The position numbers and the translations under genes were made by a program. Positions 1 through 7,571 of a stretch of DNA of 64,000 nt are shown here, piece by piece; the first letter of the stretch is position 1, and every line of letters begins with the position of its first letter. This DNA comes from Rhodoferax sp. (lineage in GTDB: Bacteria; Pseudomonadota; Gammaproteobacteria; Burkholderiales; Burkholderiaceae_C): assembly GCF_023700745.1 (NCBI RefSeq), contig NZ_JAMPYG010000003.1, positions 1-64,000 on the forward strand, in the 5' to 3' direction. The notes beneath the pieces were generated by a model. That model was not told where the DNA came from, ran no database searches, and saw only the letters and a program-made list of their open reading frames with translations.

Positions 1-246
1 CAAAATAACTCAAAACGCGATGGAGTCCATAACCGCAATCAACAAACCAATAAAGACTTAAAGCAGACGCGAGACTGACATTCACCGCAAACCGTGTAGT
101 GTTTTAAAAAACAATACGGGCTGCATGATACGACAAGTTTCAGTTTTTCAAACATTTATTTTCAGGCGCTTCAAAAATCCGTTGGTTTGCTCAAGAAAAT
201 GGTATGGCTATTTGCATTCCTTGCCATGTCAACTGGAGATTTACCC
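1..246. other. upstream region without a recognised gene
   Basis: No convincing coding frame is visible here. The reading frame of the following oxidoreductase is open back to 187, but the good ribosome site GGAG at 235-238 serves the ATG at 247, so 187-246 is treated as leader. No RNA gene or strong promoter was recognised. Confidence 0.5.
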
Positions 247-1368
247 ATGAGCCTGCTGTTTTCACCTTTGACCCTGCCCTCGCCGCGTGGTGGCCTGACG
301 CTACCCAACCGCCTGGTGGTGGCGCCCATGTGCCAATATTCGGCCCATGAGGGCTGCGCCACCGACTGGCATCTGATGCACTGGGGCAACCTGCTCAACA
401 GCGGCGCGGCCATGTTCACCATCGAAGCCACTGCGGTGTTGCCCGAAGGCCGCATTACGCCCAATTGCCTGGGTTTGTGGGACGACCGCACCGAAGCCGC
501 CCTGAGCAGCCACCTGCAGCGCGCCCGCGCCCTGGCCCCGAGCACAGCCGTCTGCCTCCAATTGGCGCATGCCGGGCGCAAGGCATCCAGCGCGGTGCCA
601 TGGCAGGGCGGCCAACTGCTGGCGCCAGCCCAGGGCGGCTGGGAAACCTTTGCCCCGTCAGCGCTGCCGCATTTACCCAGCGAAACCGCGCCCACGGCCA
701 TCTCTGCCGCCAGGCTCATCGAGATTCGTGAAGCCTTTGTGACCGCCGCCCGGCGCGCCGCACGCCTGGGCGTCGAAGCCATCGAGCTGCACGGAGCGCA
801 CGGCTATCTGCTGCACCAGTTTTTGTCGCCCCTGGCCAACCAGCGCAGCGATGCCTATGGCGGCCCGTTTGAGAACCGCATCCGCTTCCCGCTCGAAGTA
901 TTCGCCGCTGTGCGCCAGGCGTTTGATGGCGTACTGGGCTTGCGCCTGTCGGCCACCGACTGGGTCGAAGGCGGCTGGGATCTGCCACAAAGCATTGAAC
1001 TGGTGCAACGCCTGCAAGCCGCTGGCTGCAACTTTATCCACGTCTCTTCCGGCGGTGTTTCGCCACTGCAAAAAATTGCGCTGGGGGCGGGTTACCAGGT
1101 GCCGTTTGCCCAAGCCATTCGCGCCGCCACCGGCATGGTCACCACATCCGTCGGCCTGATCACCGAAGCCCAGCAAGCCGAGGCCATCCTGCAGACCGGC
1201 GATGCCGACCTGATTGCGCTGGGCCGCGGCTTTTTGTACCAACCGCGCTGGGGCTGGCAAGCTGCTGCAGCCCTGGGTGGCACGGTGCAGGCCAGCCCGC
1301 AATACTGGCGCTGCCTGCCGCGCGAAGCCCAAACGGCTTTTGGCAAGGTGACGGTGGCGCAGCGTTAA
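247..1368 (+). CDS. NADH:flavin oxidoreductase, Old Yellow Enzyme family (YqjM/XenA-like)
   Basis: Predicted FMN-dependent ene-reductase that would reduce activated C=C bonds with NAD(P)H in the cytosol. The 373-residue protein fits the YqjM/XenA class, which is about 340-370 residues. It shows APMCQYS near residue 29, carrying the class-specific cysteine that tunes FMN, ELHGAHGYLLHQFLSP with the substrate-binding histidines, the following SDAYGG...ENR stretch, and a carboxyl ALGRGFLYQPRW phosphate-binding segment. The start at 247 is chosen because GGAG lies 8 bases upstream and the protein then begins in front of the family's first beta strand. Its stop overlaps by 4 bases the stop of the convergent lipoprotein gene. 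The physiological substrate cannot be told. Confidence 0.9.
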   Translation: MSLLFSPLTLPSPRGGLTLPNRLVVAPMCQYSAHEGCATDWHLMHWGNLLNSGAAMFTIEATAVLPEGRITPNCLGLWDDRTEAALSSHLQRARALAPSTAVCLQLAHAGRKASSAVPWQGGQLLAPAQGGWETFAPSALPHLPSETAPTAISAARLIEIREAFVTAARRAARLGVEAIELHGAHGYLLHQFLSPLANQRSDAYGGPFENRIRFPLEVFAAVRQAFDGVLGLRLSATDWVEGGWDLPQSIELVQRLQAAGCNFIHVSSGGVSPLQKIALGAGYQVPFAQAIRAATGMVTTSVGLITEAQQAEAILQTGDADLIALGRGFLYQPRWGWQAAAALGGTVQASPQYWRCLPREAQTAFGKVTVAQR

Positions 1369-1997
1369 TGAAAGCGGGCCAGCCAGGCGGACACCTGCCC
1401 AACTGCCTGGTCGCTGGCTGAGGTCAGGGCGCGTACAGCACCCTGCGCATCCGGCGTCGGTGCCGGCTGCTGCACAACAAAACTGCGTTGCGCCAGCACG
1501 GCTTCACTGCCGGCAATGCGCTGCGACAGGGTGGCGCGCAAGCGCAGCAAGCCGTGGCTTTGCGCCGGGGAATCAAATACCTGGCTGAATTCTTCCAACA
1601 CCAGCCGCACATTGAACTGCGCCACCGCTTCACCCGGCGCCACCACCGCACGCTGCTCGCCCAGCTGCTGGCGCAGGCGCTGGCTGACCAATTGCGCCGG
1701 CGGCATGCTCCATCGCGTCAAGGCATAGGGCTTAAGCTGTTGCGCGTCGGCATAGGCCAGACGGTACAGCACCGCGTTGCCTTCCAGCGCCGGGCCGACC
1801 TGGGGCTCGAACAAGGCCACCGCCGCCAGACCGGGTCGCGCCTGCGTTGCAGCGGTCTGCACCGGGGCAGGACCAAAGTCATAGATCTTGACCACCGCTT
1901 CCGGTCGCGGTGTGGTGCAGCCAGCCAGCAAGAGCATCAACACAAGCAGCAGACCCATGGGCTTGACCAAATCAGTTTGGGACGCAGTTTTTTTCAT
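1365..1997 (-). CDS. ABC-type transport auxiliary lipoprotein (PqiC/YmbA-like)
   Basis: A 210-residue outer-membrane-type lipoprotein: a lysine-containing n-region, a hydrophobic stretch and the lipobox LLAGC near residue 26. The body resembles the PqiC/YmbA auxiliary component of MCE lipid transporters (motifs such as YRLAYADAQQLKPYALTRW, then the VSQRL helix). The start codon overlaps the stop of the upstream MCE gene in an ATGA arrangement, so the two are translationally coupled and probably act together in moving phospholipid between inner and outer membranes. The family call rests on remembered family features plus the pairing with an MCE gene. Confidence 0.8.
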   Translation of the reverse strand: MKKTASQTDLVKPMGLLLVLMLLLAGCTTPRPEAVVKIYDFGPAPVQTAATQARPGLAAVALFEPQVGPALEGNAVLYRLAYADAQQLKPYALTRWSMPPAQLVSQRLRQQLGEQRAVVAPGEAVAQFNVRLVLEEFSQVFDSPAQSHGLLRLRATLSQRIAGSEAVLAQRSFVVQQPAPTPDAQGAVRALTSASDQAVGQVSAWLARFH

Positions 1998-2953
1998 GGT
2001 GCATTAAAACCGGGTTCACCCGGACCGGGCATGGGGGGCGGGGCGCCCAGCAGCAGGGCCTGCGGGGCGTCGCGCAGGATTTGCACCAGCTCGCCAATCT
2101 GGCGCGTACTGCGCGCCACGTCCTGGGCGACGAGATTCAGGCGCGGCAAGGTGACACTTTGCAGACTCTGATTGGTGGCCACCCATACCTCGGCGCCCTG
2201 CCCGAGCTGGTCCAGCGCGCCACCGGGGCCCGCCATGCGCTCGGTCAGCCGCTGAAAAGCGCGAGCCGACGTTTTTGCGGCGTCCGCGCTGTCACCCAAG
2301 CGCAGCGAGGTCGCCTTCAGCAGGGCCAGACTGTCGCGCGTACCCTGCGCCAGTTCGGGCAGCAAGCTGCGTGTTTGCGCTGTCAGCTGCTGGATTTCCG
2401 AGGCAACCCGGCCCAGATTTCCCACGGTGGTCATCAGGGTTTGCTGGTTCTGGCTTGAGAGCAATTGGTTCAGGCGCTGGCTGGCCTCGTCCAGCTGCCC
2501 CAACACGCGCTCACCCCGGTCGGTCAGCTTGCTCACCAAACCGGGCTTGAGTGGAATGCGGCTGTTGTCTGCAAGCTGCGCCAAGGGCGCGGCCGCGCCT
2601 TCGGTCGGCTTGTTATCGTCCAGCTGGATGAAGGCCAGCCCGGTCACGCCCTGGTAGCCCAGCGTGGCAAAGGTATTGGCGTTGATGGGGGCCAACTCAT
2701 CGACCGCAATGCGCACCAGCACATGGCCCTGGGTCTGGGGGTCCAGACGGATGCTGGTGACCTTGCCCACCGGCACGCCCTGGTAACGCACATTGGCCTG
2801 GGGCTGCAAACCGCTCAGATTGACCTGCCCGGCCAGTTCATAGCTACGCAGCTGGCGTGTGTCGCGCGTCAGCCAAACCGCCAGTGCGATCAGCAAGGCG
2901 GTGACAAAAACGACAAACAAGCCGGCGGCCAGCGCGTGTGATTTGTTTTCCAT
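1994..2953 (-). CDS. MCE-family (MlaD/PqiB-like) lipid-transport protein
   Basis: A 319-residue inner-membrane-anchored protein with one amino-terminal transmembrane helix (about residues 9-28), followed by a single MCE domain (about 38-120; it includes VNLSGLQPQANVRYQGVPVG and ALGYQGVTGLAFIQL-type segments) and a long helical tail (about 150-300) of the kind that builds a periplasmic channel. MCE proteins form hexamers that carry lipids for ABC importers or exporters. Normally an ATPase and a permease gene lie directly upstream. Here the upstream side is a tRNA and argB, so this pair lacks its transporter core within the window. Confidence 0.85.
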   Translation of the reverse strand: MENKSHALAAGLFVVFVTALLIALAVWLTRDTRQLRSYELAGQVNLSGLQPQANVRYQGVPVGKVTSIRLDPQTQGHVLVRIAVDELAPINANTFATLGYQGVTGLAFIQLDDNKPTEGAAAPLAQLADNSRIPLKPGLVSKLTDRGERVLGQLDEASQRLNQLLSSQNQQTLMTTVGNLGRVASEIQQLTAQTRSLLPELAQGTRDSLALLKATSLRLGDSADAAKTSARAFQRLTERMAGPGGALDQLGQGAEVWVATNQSLQSVTLPRLNLVAQDVARSTRQIGELVQILRDAPQALLLGAPPPMPGPGEPGFNAP

Positions 2954-2996
2954 GAGTTGTATTTAAACCCAAATCATTCCTAGAATGCGCTCCTGT

Positions 2997-3072
2997 GGGG
3001 GCATAGCTCAGTTGGGAGAGCGATTGGTTCGCAATCAATAGGTCGGCGGTTCGATTCCGCCTGTCTCCACCA
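2997..3072 (+). tRNA. tRNA-Ala, anticodon CGC
   Basis: A full 76-base cloverleaf can be drawn by hand. The acceptor is 2997-3003 with 3062-3068, the D arm is 3006-3021, the anticodon stem is 3023-3027 with 3035-3039 and the T arm is 3045-3061 with loop TTCGATT. The anticodon is CGC at 3030-3032, reading GCG. The third acceptor pair is G:U, the alanine identity element, and discriminator A is followed by an encoded CCA at 3070-3072. It lies between two minus-strand genes and is transcribed in the opposite direction. Confidence 0.95.
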
Positions 3073-3085
3073 CCTCTCCGAATGC

Positions 3086-3976
3086 TCAATGCGACCGGAT
3101 CATCGTGCCAAAAGCCTGATCCGTCAAAATTTCGAGCAGCAGCACATGCGGCACGCGGCCGTCAATGATATGCACCGAATTGACGCCACTCTTGGCCGCA
3201 TCCAGCGCACCGGCAATTTTGGGCAGCATGCCGCCGCTCAGGGTGCCGTCGGCAAACAGCGCATCAATCTGGCGCGCCGTCAGGTCGGTCAGCAACTCAC
3301 CGGCCTTGTTGAGCACGCCGCTGATGTTGGTCAGCATCATCAGTTTTTCGGCTTTGAGCACGGTAGCGAGCTTGGCGGCCACCACGTCGGCATTGATGTT
3401 GTAGCTCTCGTTGTTGTCACCAAAACCAATCGGGCTGATCACCGGAATAAAGGCATCGTCCTGCAGCGCCTTGACCACGCTGGGGTCGATACTGACGATG
3501 TCACCCACCTGGCCCACATCGTGTTCAATGCTGGGGTCGGCGGTGTCGATCATCTTGAGCTTTTGCGCGCGGATCATGCCGCCATCGCGCCCGGTCAGCC
3601 CCACCGCCTTGCCGCCAGCCTGGTTGATCAGGCCGACAATGTCCTGCTGTACCTCACCGCCCAGCACCCATTCGACCACTTCCATGGTCTCGGCGTCGGT
3701 CACGCGCATGCCCTGGATGAATTCACCCTTTTTGCCCAGCCGCTTGAGCGCCGTTTCAATCTGCGGGCCACCGCCATGCACCACCACCGGGTTGATGCCG
3801 ACCAGCTTCAAAAGCACCACGTCTTCGGCAAAATCGGCCTGCAGGGCAGGGTCGGTCATGGCATTGCCACCGTACTTGATGACCATGGTCTTGCCGTGAA
3901 ATTTGCGGATGTAAGGCAGCGCCTGCGCCAAGATTTCGGCCTTATCGCGCGGAGGAATTTGGGAGACGTCGGTCAT
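3086..3976 (-). CDS. argB: acetylglutamate kinase
   Basis: Phosphorylates N-acetyl-L-glutamate with ATP in the second step of arginine synthesis. Visible family signatures are [10 protein letters not shown] near the amino end (phosphate-binding lysine and glycines), [10 protein letters not shown] (acetylglutamate-binding loop), [12 protein letters not shown], and [12 protein letters not shown] with the ATP-site lysine region. The length of about 296 residues is normal for the family. The frame is open to an ATG at 3994, but homologues begin with MTDV, which corresponds to 3976; no strong ribosome site favours either. It appears monocistronic, followed by the divergently oriented tRNA-Ala. Confidence 0.95.
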   Translation of the reverse strand: MTDVSQIPPRDKAEILAQALPYIRKFHGKTMVIKYGGNAMTDPALQADFAEDVVLLKLVGINPVVVHGGGPQIETALKRLGKKGEFIQGMRVTDAETMEVVEWVLGGEVQQDIVGLINQAGGKAVGLTGRDGGMIRAQKLKMIDTADPSIEHDVGQVGDIVSIDPSVVKALQDDAFIPVISPIGFGDNNESYNINADVVAAKLATVLKAEKLMMLTNISGVLNKAGELLTDLTARQIDALFADGTLSGGMLPKIAGALDAAKSGVNSVHIIDGRVPHVLLLEILTDQAFGTMIRSH

Positions 3977-4342
3977 GGTGGGCTCGGTGTTCAATGAAAG
4001 TGACAGTGTAAGACCCGTAAATTGTGCCGCATCTTGCCGCCATGGACTGCCGCGCTGCGCAGTAACTGGGCAAGTTCAAGGCCCGGCAGCGGTACTAGCC
4101 GGAAAAAGCTGGCTTACGGTAAATACGATCCAAAGGCGCTCTTATTGCCCGGATGTCAGTCTTCTTTACCGAACAGATTGACACATCGCTCCAAGGAATA
4201 TCCAAGATGAACATCGGCGAGTTTCAAACCCGCCGGCAGCACCATTTACCTGACCGTATGCGGCCAATCCAAAACCCGGCTTTGCTAATAGCGTCCCTAT
4301 GCTTTCACAACGCCGTTAAAGGTGCATTTAATGTCTGGTGAT
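3977..4342. other. 366-base intergenic region between an H-NS gene and argB
   Basis: This should contain the argB promoter and the end of the H-NS transcript. Only short, poorly supported frames (62-68 residues) are present, and none resembles a known protein. A perfect TTGACA at about 4177-4182 on the plus strand has no convincing -10 partner. I see no RNA gene or clear terminator. Confidence 0.4.
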
Positions 4343-4657
4343 TTATATCGCAAACGCTTCTTTGCTTTGCCCTTGCGCCACCAAGGCCGCCAGCCAGCGC
4401 GGCATCAAGCCGCGGCCGCTCCAGGTTTCACCATTGGGACCGCGGTATTTGGCGGGTGCAGGATTGCCAGGCTTGGCCGCTGCAGTCGACTTGCGCGTGC
4501 GGCCCCTGGCACGGTCAAGGTCTTCTACCGTGATGCCATAAGCATCCATCTTGCCCAGAATATCCTGGATGGTTTGCGCCAATTCACGGGTGCGGATTTC
4601 TTCGGCTTGCTTTTGCAAGATGGCGATCTGGTTTTGAATATCGATTAAATTGTTCAT
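4343..4657 (-). CDS. H-NS-family nucleoid protein
   Basis: A 104-residue DNA-binding protein of the betaproteobacterial H-NS type. An amino-terminal helical, coiled-coil oligomerisation region covers about residues 1-50. After an Ala/Pro/Lys linker comes the carboxyl DNA-binding motif KYRGPNGETWSGRGLMPRWL, the hallmark of the family. H-NS proteins silence AT-rich, horizontally acquired DNA. Its place directly downstream of a polysaccharide locus with an AT-rich island is suggestive, but H-NS acts in trans genome-wide, so no specific link is claimed. Confidence 0.92.
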   Translation of the reverse strand: MNNLIDIQNQIAILQKQAEEIRTRELAQTIQDILGKMDAYGITVEDLDRARGRTRKSTAAAKPGNPAPAKYRGPNGETWSGRGLMPRWLAALVAQGQSKEAFAI

Positions 4658-4788
4658 GGTATTTGATAAGAATATGTGTTTAACACCCTGGTTGGCACGT
4701 TGCAGTGGCTCTTTTAATGGGTCAAATTATCACTTCAAACCACATTGAATCTGAGCAAAAATTTTAGTTCCATGAAAATCGCTATTTA

Positions 4789-6027
4789 TCACTCCGTCAT
4801 TTGGGGTCTATGTCGACCATGAATGCCATAAACCAACAAAACACCCAGCGACAAACAAAAGAAATACCCAATATAAGCATCGTAAAGCGAGGAGTTAAAA
4901 AGACAAGATATCACCAAGGCTACCAATACCGATTGCCCCGCTCTGGCAATGGGTTCATCCATTTTGAGTAGGTCCTTCATGATGGAACTCAAAAAACCCA
5001 GCAGAAGCAGGATGCCGCCCACACCAAGCTGAACGCCCCACAACAAATACTCCTGATGCGGGTTACTGCCAATACCCAGATCCTTATGGCCTGGGAAATT
5101 CAACTTCTGAAGTTTGTTGTATTCAGTGGCCCAACTGCCAACACCAAAGCCCGTCAAGGGCCTTTCTGCAATGGTTTCCACAGAGCCTTTCCAAAAATCC
5201 AAGCGGTTATCTTCGGAAGTGGCAGCTCCCACTCCGGACGAAAAATTCGAGATTTCAGTTTTTGTAAAAACAAATCTCTGCGCCACGTTTTCAAAACTCA
5301 AAACTGCCAACAAAATCAACACTGGTGGGACAACCAATGTAACAAGGCGATAACGTCTCGGCAACGCCCAAAAAATAGCCATTGAAATCATGACAACGCC
5401 CACCACATGACCGGTTCGCCCAACAAACAGAAAAAATGCATTCCCCAGTGCCAGCAAGGATATTCCTGCAAGAACATAAAACAGGGGGCGACTGGGTGCA
5501 AGCGGCTTCAAGTGCCAGAAAATGGCTGCAACTACAGCGCTCATGATGCCCTGATCAAGATAAGTAACAAATACCGCATAGCGTGTTAGTGCCATTTTTG
5601 AAGTGGCCCATGCCACTGGCACATTGAAATACAGCAGCCACGAACTGATCAGCAGAAAAACTTGCGCGACAGCAAAAGCAAGTAGTACCCAGGTGGCCTC
5701 ACGATGCGTTCGGACAAGCACCAGCAGCGTCGGGATAACCAGGAACTTGCCGTATTTTCCGATTGTGCCCAAGGCCTGGTCCATAGGGGCAGTGGTCCAG
5801 AACAAACTGACAGCAAACGCAAAAAGAACCATGAGAACTACTCTTGGCGTCCACATGAACCGCCAAGCGGCAGGCGCCACTGTCGCGGGTTTTCCCAAAA
5901 GCAATGCGATAAGTGCTGCAATGACCAAAAGCACTTTTGAGAGGCTGACAAAAACGATCGGCAAAGCAGCAGAGGCCGCTGCAAATACAGCAATTGCTAC
6001 ACGGATATTTAGACGGTTGGGTGTCAT
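4789..6027 (-). CDS. O-antigen ligase family membrane protein (Wzy_C/WaaL-like)
   Basis: A 412-residue polytopic membrane protein with about ten hydrophobic segments and one large periplasmic loop. That loop contains the family pattern DNRLDFWKGSVE...RPLTGFGVGSW, followed by NPHQEYLLWGVQLGVGG (the H/E region typical of ligases). WaaL-type enzymes move the finished polymer from undecaprenyl diphosphate to lipid A-core; related enzymes polymerise repeat units or glycosylate proteins. A separate EpsG-type polymerase at 17667 makes the ligase role more likely here. It is the last gene of the minus-strand polysaccharide cluster. Confidence 0.85.
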   Translation of the reverse strand: MTPNRLNIRVAIAVFAAASAALPIVFVSLSKVLLVIAALIALLLGKPATVAPAAWRFMWTPRVVLMVLFAFAVSLFWTTAPMDQALGTIGKYGKFLVIPTLLVLVRTHREATWVLLAFAVAQVFLLISSWLLYFNVPVAWATSKMALTRYAVFVTYLDQGIMSAVVAAIFWHLKPLAPSRPLFYVLAGISLLALGNAFFLFVGRTGHVVGVVMISMAIFWALPRRYRLVTLVVPPVLILLAVLSFENVAQRFVFTKTEISNFSSGVGAATSEDNRLDFWKGSVETIAERPLTGFGVGSWATEYNKLQKLNFPGHKDLGIGSNPHQEYLLWGVQLGVGGILLLLGFLSSIMKDLLKMDEPIARAGQSVLVALVISCLFNSSLYDAYIGYFFCLSLGVLLVYGIHGRHRPQMTE

Positions 6028-6039
6028 TCTTTAAATACT

Positions 6040-6250
6040 TCAAGGCTATACAGGCGGCGAGAATAATAATTCTTATATCTAGAAATATCGACTACCTATG
6101 CAAATATTCAACATCCAGTGCAACTTTTTCAGGCATCGGCAACTCATTCCGCCCATTAATTTGCGCCCACCCGGTTAACCCTGGCACCAATTCATGTCTG
6201 CCGGCTTTGGTGGACAACTCGATCAAGTCATGTGATTGAACAAGGCCGGC
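6040..6250 (-). pseudogene. remnant of an undecaprenyl-phosphate sugar transferase (RfbP/WbaP type)
   Basis: The minus strand from about 6232 encodes the conserved carboxyl part of bacterial sugar transferases: HDLIELSTKAG, ELVPGLTGWAQINGRNEL, then VALDVEYLHR. It then meets TAG at 6092-6094 where the family usually has Gln. The frame continues after the stop with SIFLDIRIIIL-like residues, which match the family's last helix, so a CAG-to-TAG change is the simplest reading. On the 5' side a possible PALFN motif is in another frame, suggesting a small deletion near 6230, and the upstream two thirds of the gene are missing, replaced by a short dispersed repeat. Clearly non-functional; a PglC-type transferase at 12286 is intact. 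Confidence 0.8.
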
Positions 6251-6270
6251 AGCGACGCAGCAATCCATGC
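6247..6270. repeat. short dispersed repeat fragment (GCGACG-GCAATCCATG type)
   Basis: The segment GCAGCGACGCAGCAATCCATGC resembles the arm of a widespread 'GTCATTGCGAGG...GCAATCC' intergenic repeat, related versions of which occur at about 24991, 27121 and 36625. It sits at the broken 5' edge of the sugar-transferase remnant. Confidence 0.4.
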
Positions 6271-6395
6271 AGTCCGGAGAGGCGCGTCTTTTGAATCTCG
6301 CCACTCCCGTGTCTTGGAAATATCCGCCTGCAATACCCACACCGGCACCGGCAGCAAGCGCGCGGCTACAACCGCAGCCTGCACCATCCCACGAA

Positions 6396-7523
6396 TCAAC
6401 TCTCGTTGTTCTGGAGCAGCATTTTCTTCAGCTGCTCACGCCAGAGAAAAACCGCGCTCAACAGGCCCGCCAGCAGGCCGGCCAGCACCATCACCATCAA
6501 GGGACCAGGGCGTTCGGGGCGGGTGGGCACGGAAGGCTTGGCGACGAACTGGGCCTGCGACAGGAAGCGGGCACTGATCTGCGACACATCGGCGGCCAGC
6601 GACGACAGCTTTTCGCGCTCGGCCTCGGTCTTGACCAGCTTGCTGAACCGGTCAATCAACGCGGACAGCCTGACCACGCTGTCGCTGCCGCTACGCGCCT
6701 CGTTCAAGGCCGCCTCAGCATCAGCCACCATCGCCTTGGCAAACGCCTGTTGCGCCATTTCCCGGTCGAGCCGCTGGATTTTTTCACGGACGTCAATGAT
6801 CTCGGACTCGGCGCCCACCAGCTGCGCCATCGGCGACATGAACTTTTCATTGTCCTTGCGTACATCAACCACCTGCTGGGACTCGCGTCGCGCCGCATCA
6901 GGGTAACTGGCCACCAGCTTCTTCAGCGCTGTGGCACGGGTTTGGGCCTGCTCGATGTCAAACTGATACTTCAGCTTGCGCTCCACCGCACGGTCTGAAA
7001 ACTGGCGGTTTTCAAGGGCCCAGCGGGACACCTGCTCACGCACTGCCTCGCGGGTGGCAACATCCTTGAAATAATTGCCCAGCCAGGTGGCGCCCTTGGC
7101 GGTTTCTTCAGGATCAGCGGCCGTCTTGGTCAATTTCAAACCAAGGTATACCGTACTTTTTCGCTCCCTGTCCTGTGTCTTTTCACGTTCCTGCTCCAAC
7201 TGAAGCAAGATATCCGGCAATTCCTTGGCATCGGCCTTGCTGACCTTGGGCACCGGCTTGAGCCATGCACCCTTCGTCACCTCACTGACCAATTGATCCA
7301 CCCTGCGGCTGTCCACATCCGGCGGTAAAGACACGGCGGCAAACTGCCGCACGGTGTTGGCATCCGTGGCCAGTTCGGCAAAGCGTTTGTATTCCGCCGT
7401 GCCCATTTCCATGCTGAGCACCCCCTCGGACTTGTAGCGCAGCAGCGGCCCGTAGCCCAGCCCGGCCCCCACGCCAACACCGGCCAAAACAGCCACCAAC
7501 ACCCCTACCATTTTCTTTCGCAT
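6396..7523 (-). CDS. Wzz-like polysaccharide chain-length / polymerisation regulator
   Basis: A 375-residue inner-membrane protein with one transmembrane helix at each end (about residues 8-25 and 340-362) and a long periplasmic coiled-coil body between them, the architecture of Wzz/polysaccharide co-polymerases without a kinase domain. A proline-rich segment (KPSVPTRPERPGPLM) precedes the second helix, as is typical. Such proteins set the modal length of the polymer made by Wzy. The start at 7523 is preferred over 7544 because GGGAG lies 6 bases upstream. It lies 48 bases after the dehydratase gene in the same direction. Confidence 0.82.
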   Translation of the reverse strand: MRKKMVGVLVAVLAGVGVGAGLGYGPLLRYKSEGVLSMEMGTAEYKRFAELATDANTVRQFAAVSLPPDVDSRRVDQLVSEVTKGAWLKPVPKVSKADAKELPDILLQLEQEREKTQDRERKSTVYLGLKLTKTAADPEETAKGATWLGNYFKDVATREAVREQVSRWALENRQFSDRAVERKLKYQFDIEQAQTRATALKKLVASYPDAARRESQQVVDVRKDNEKFMSPMAQLVGAESEIIDVREKIQRLDREMAQQAFAKAMVADAEAALNEARSGSDSVVRLSALIDRFSKLVKTEAEREKLSSLAADVSQISARFLSQAQFVAKPSVPTRPERPGPLMVMVLAGLLAGLLSAVFLWREQLKKMLLQNNES

Positions 7524-7571
7524 GTGCACTCCCATATTTTGCATAAACAGATACGGCTAACCGCACCACTC

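Noticed and set aside
187-246. upstream extension of the oxidoreductase frame (start at 187)
   Set aside because: The added 20 residues are hydrophobic and unlike the family; the ribosome site favours 247.
4153-4341. 62-residue plus-strand frame in the argB upstream region
   Set aside because: No family resemblance and no good promoter or ribosome pairing; length is expected by chance in a gap of this size.
6251-6395. coding sequence between the Wzz-like gene and the sugar-transferase remnant
   Set aside because: Two short open frames run through here on the minus strand, but neither resembles a protein family; read as degraded DNA.
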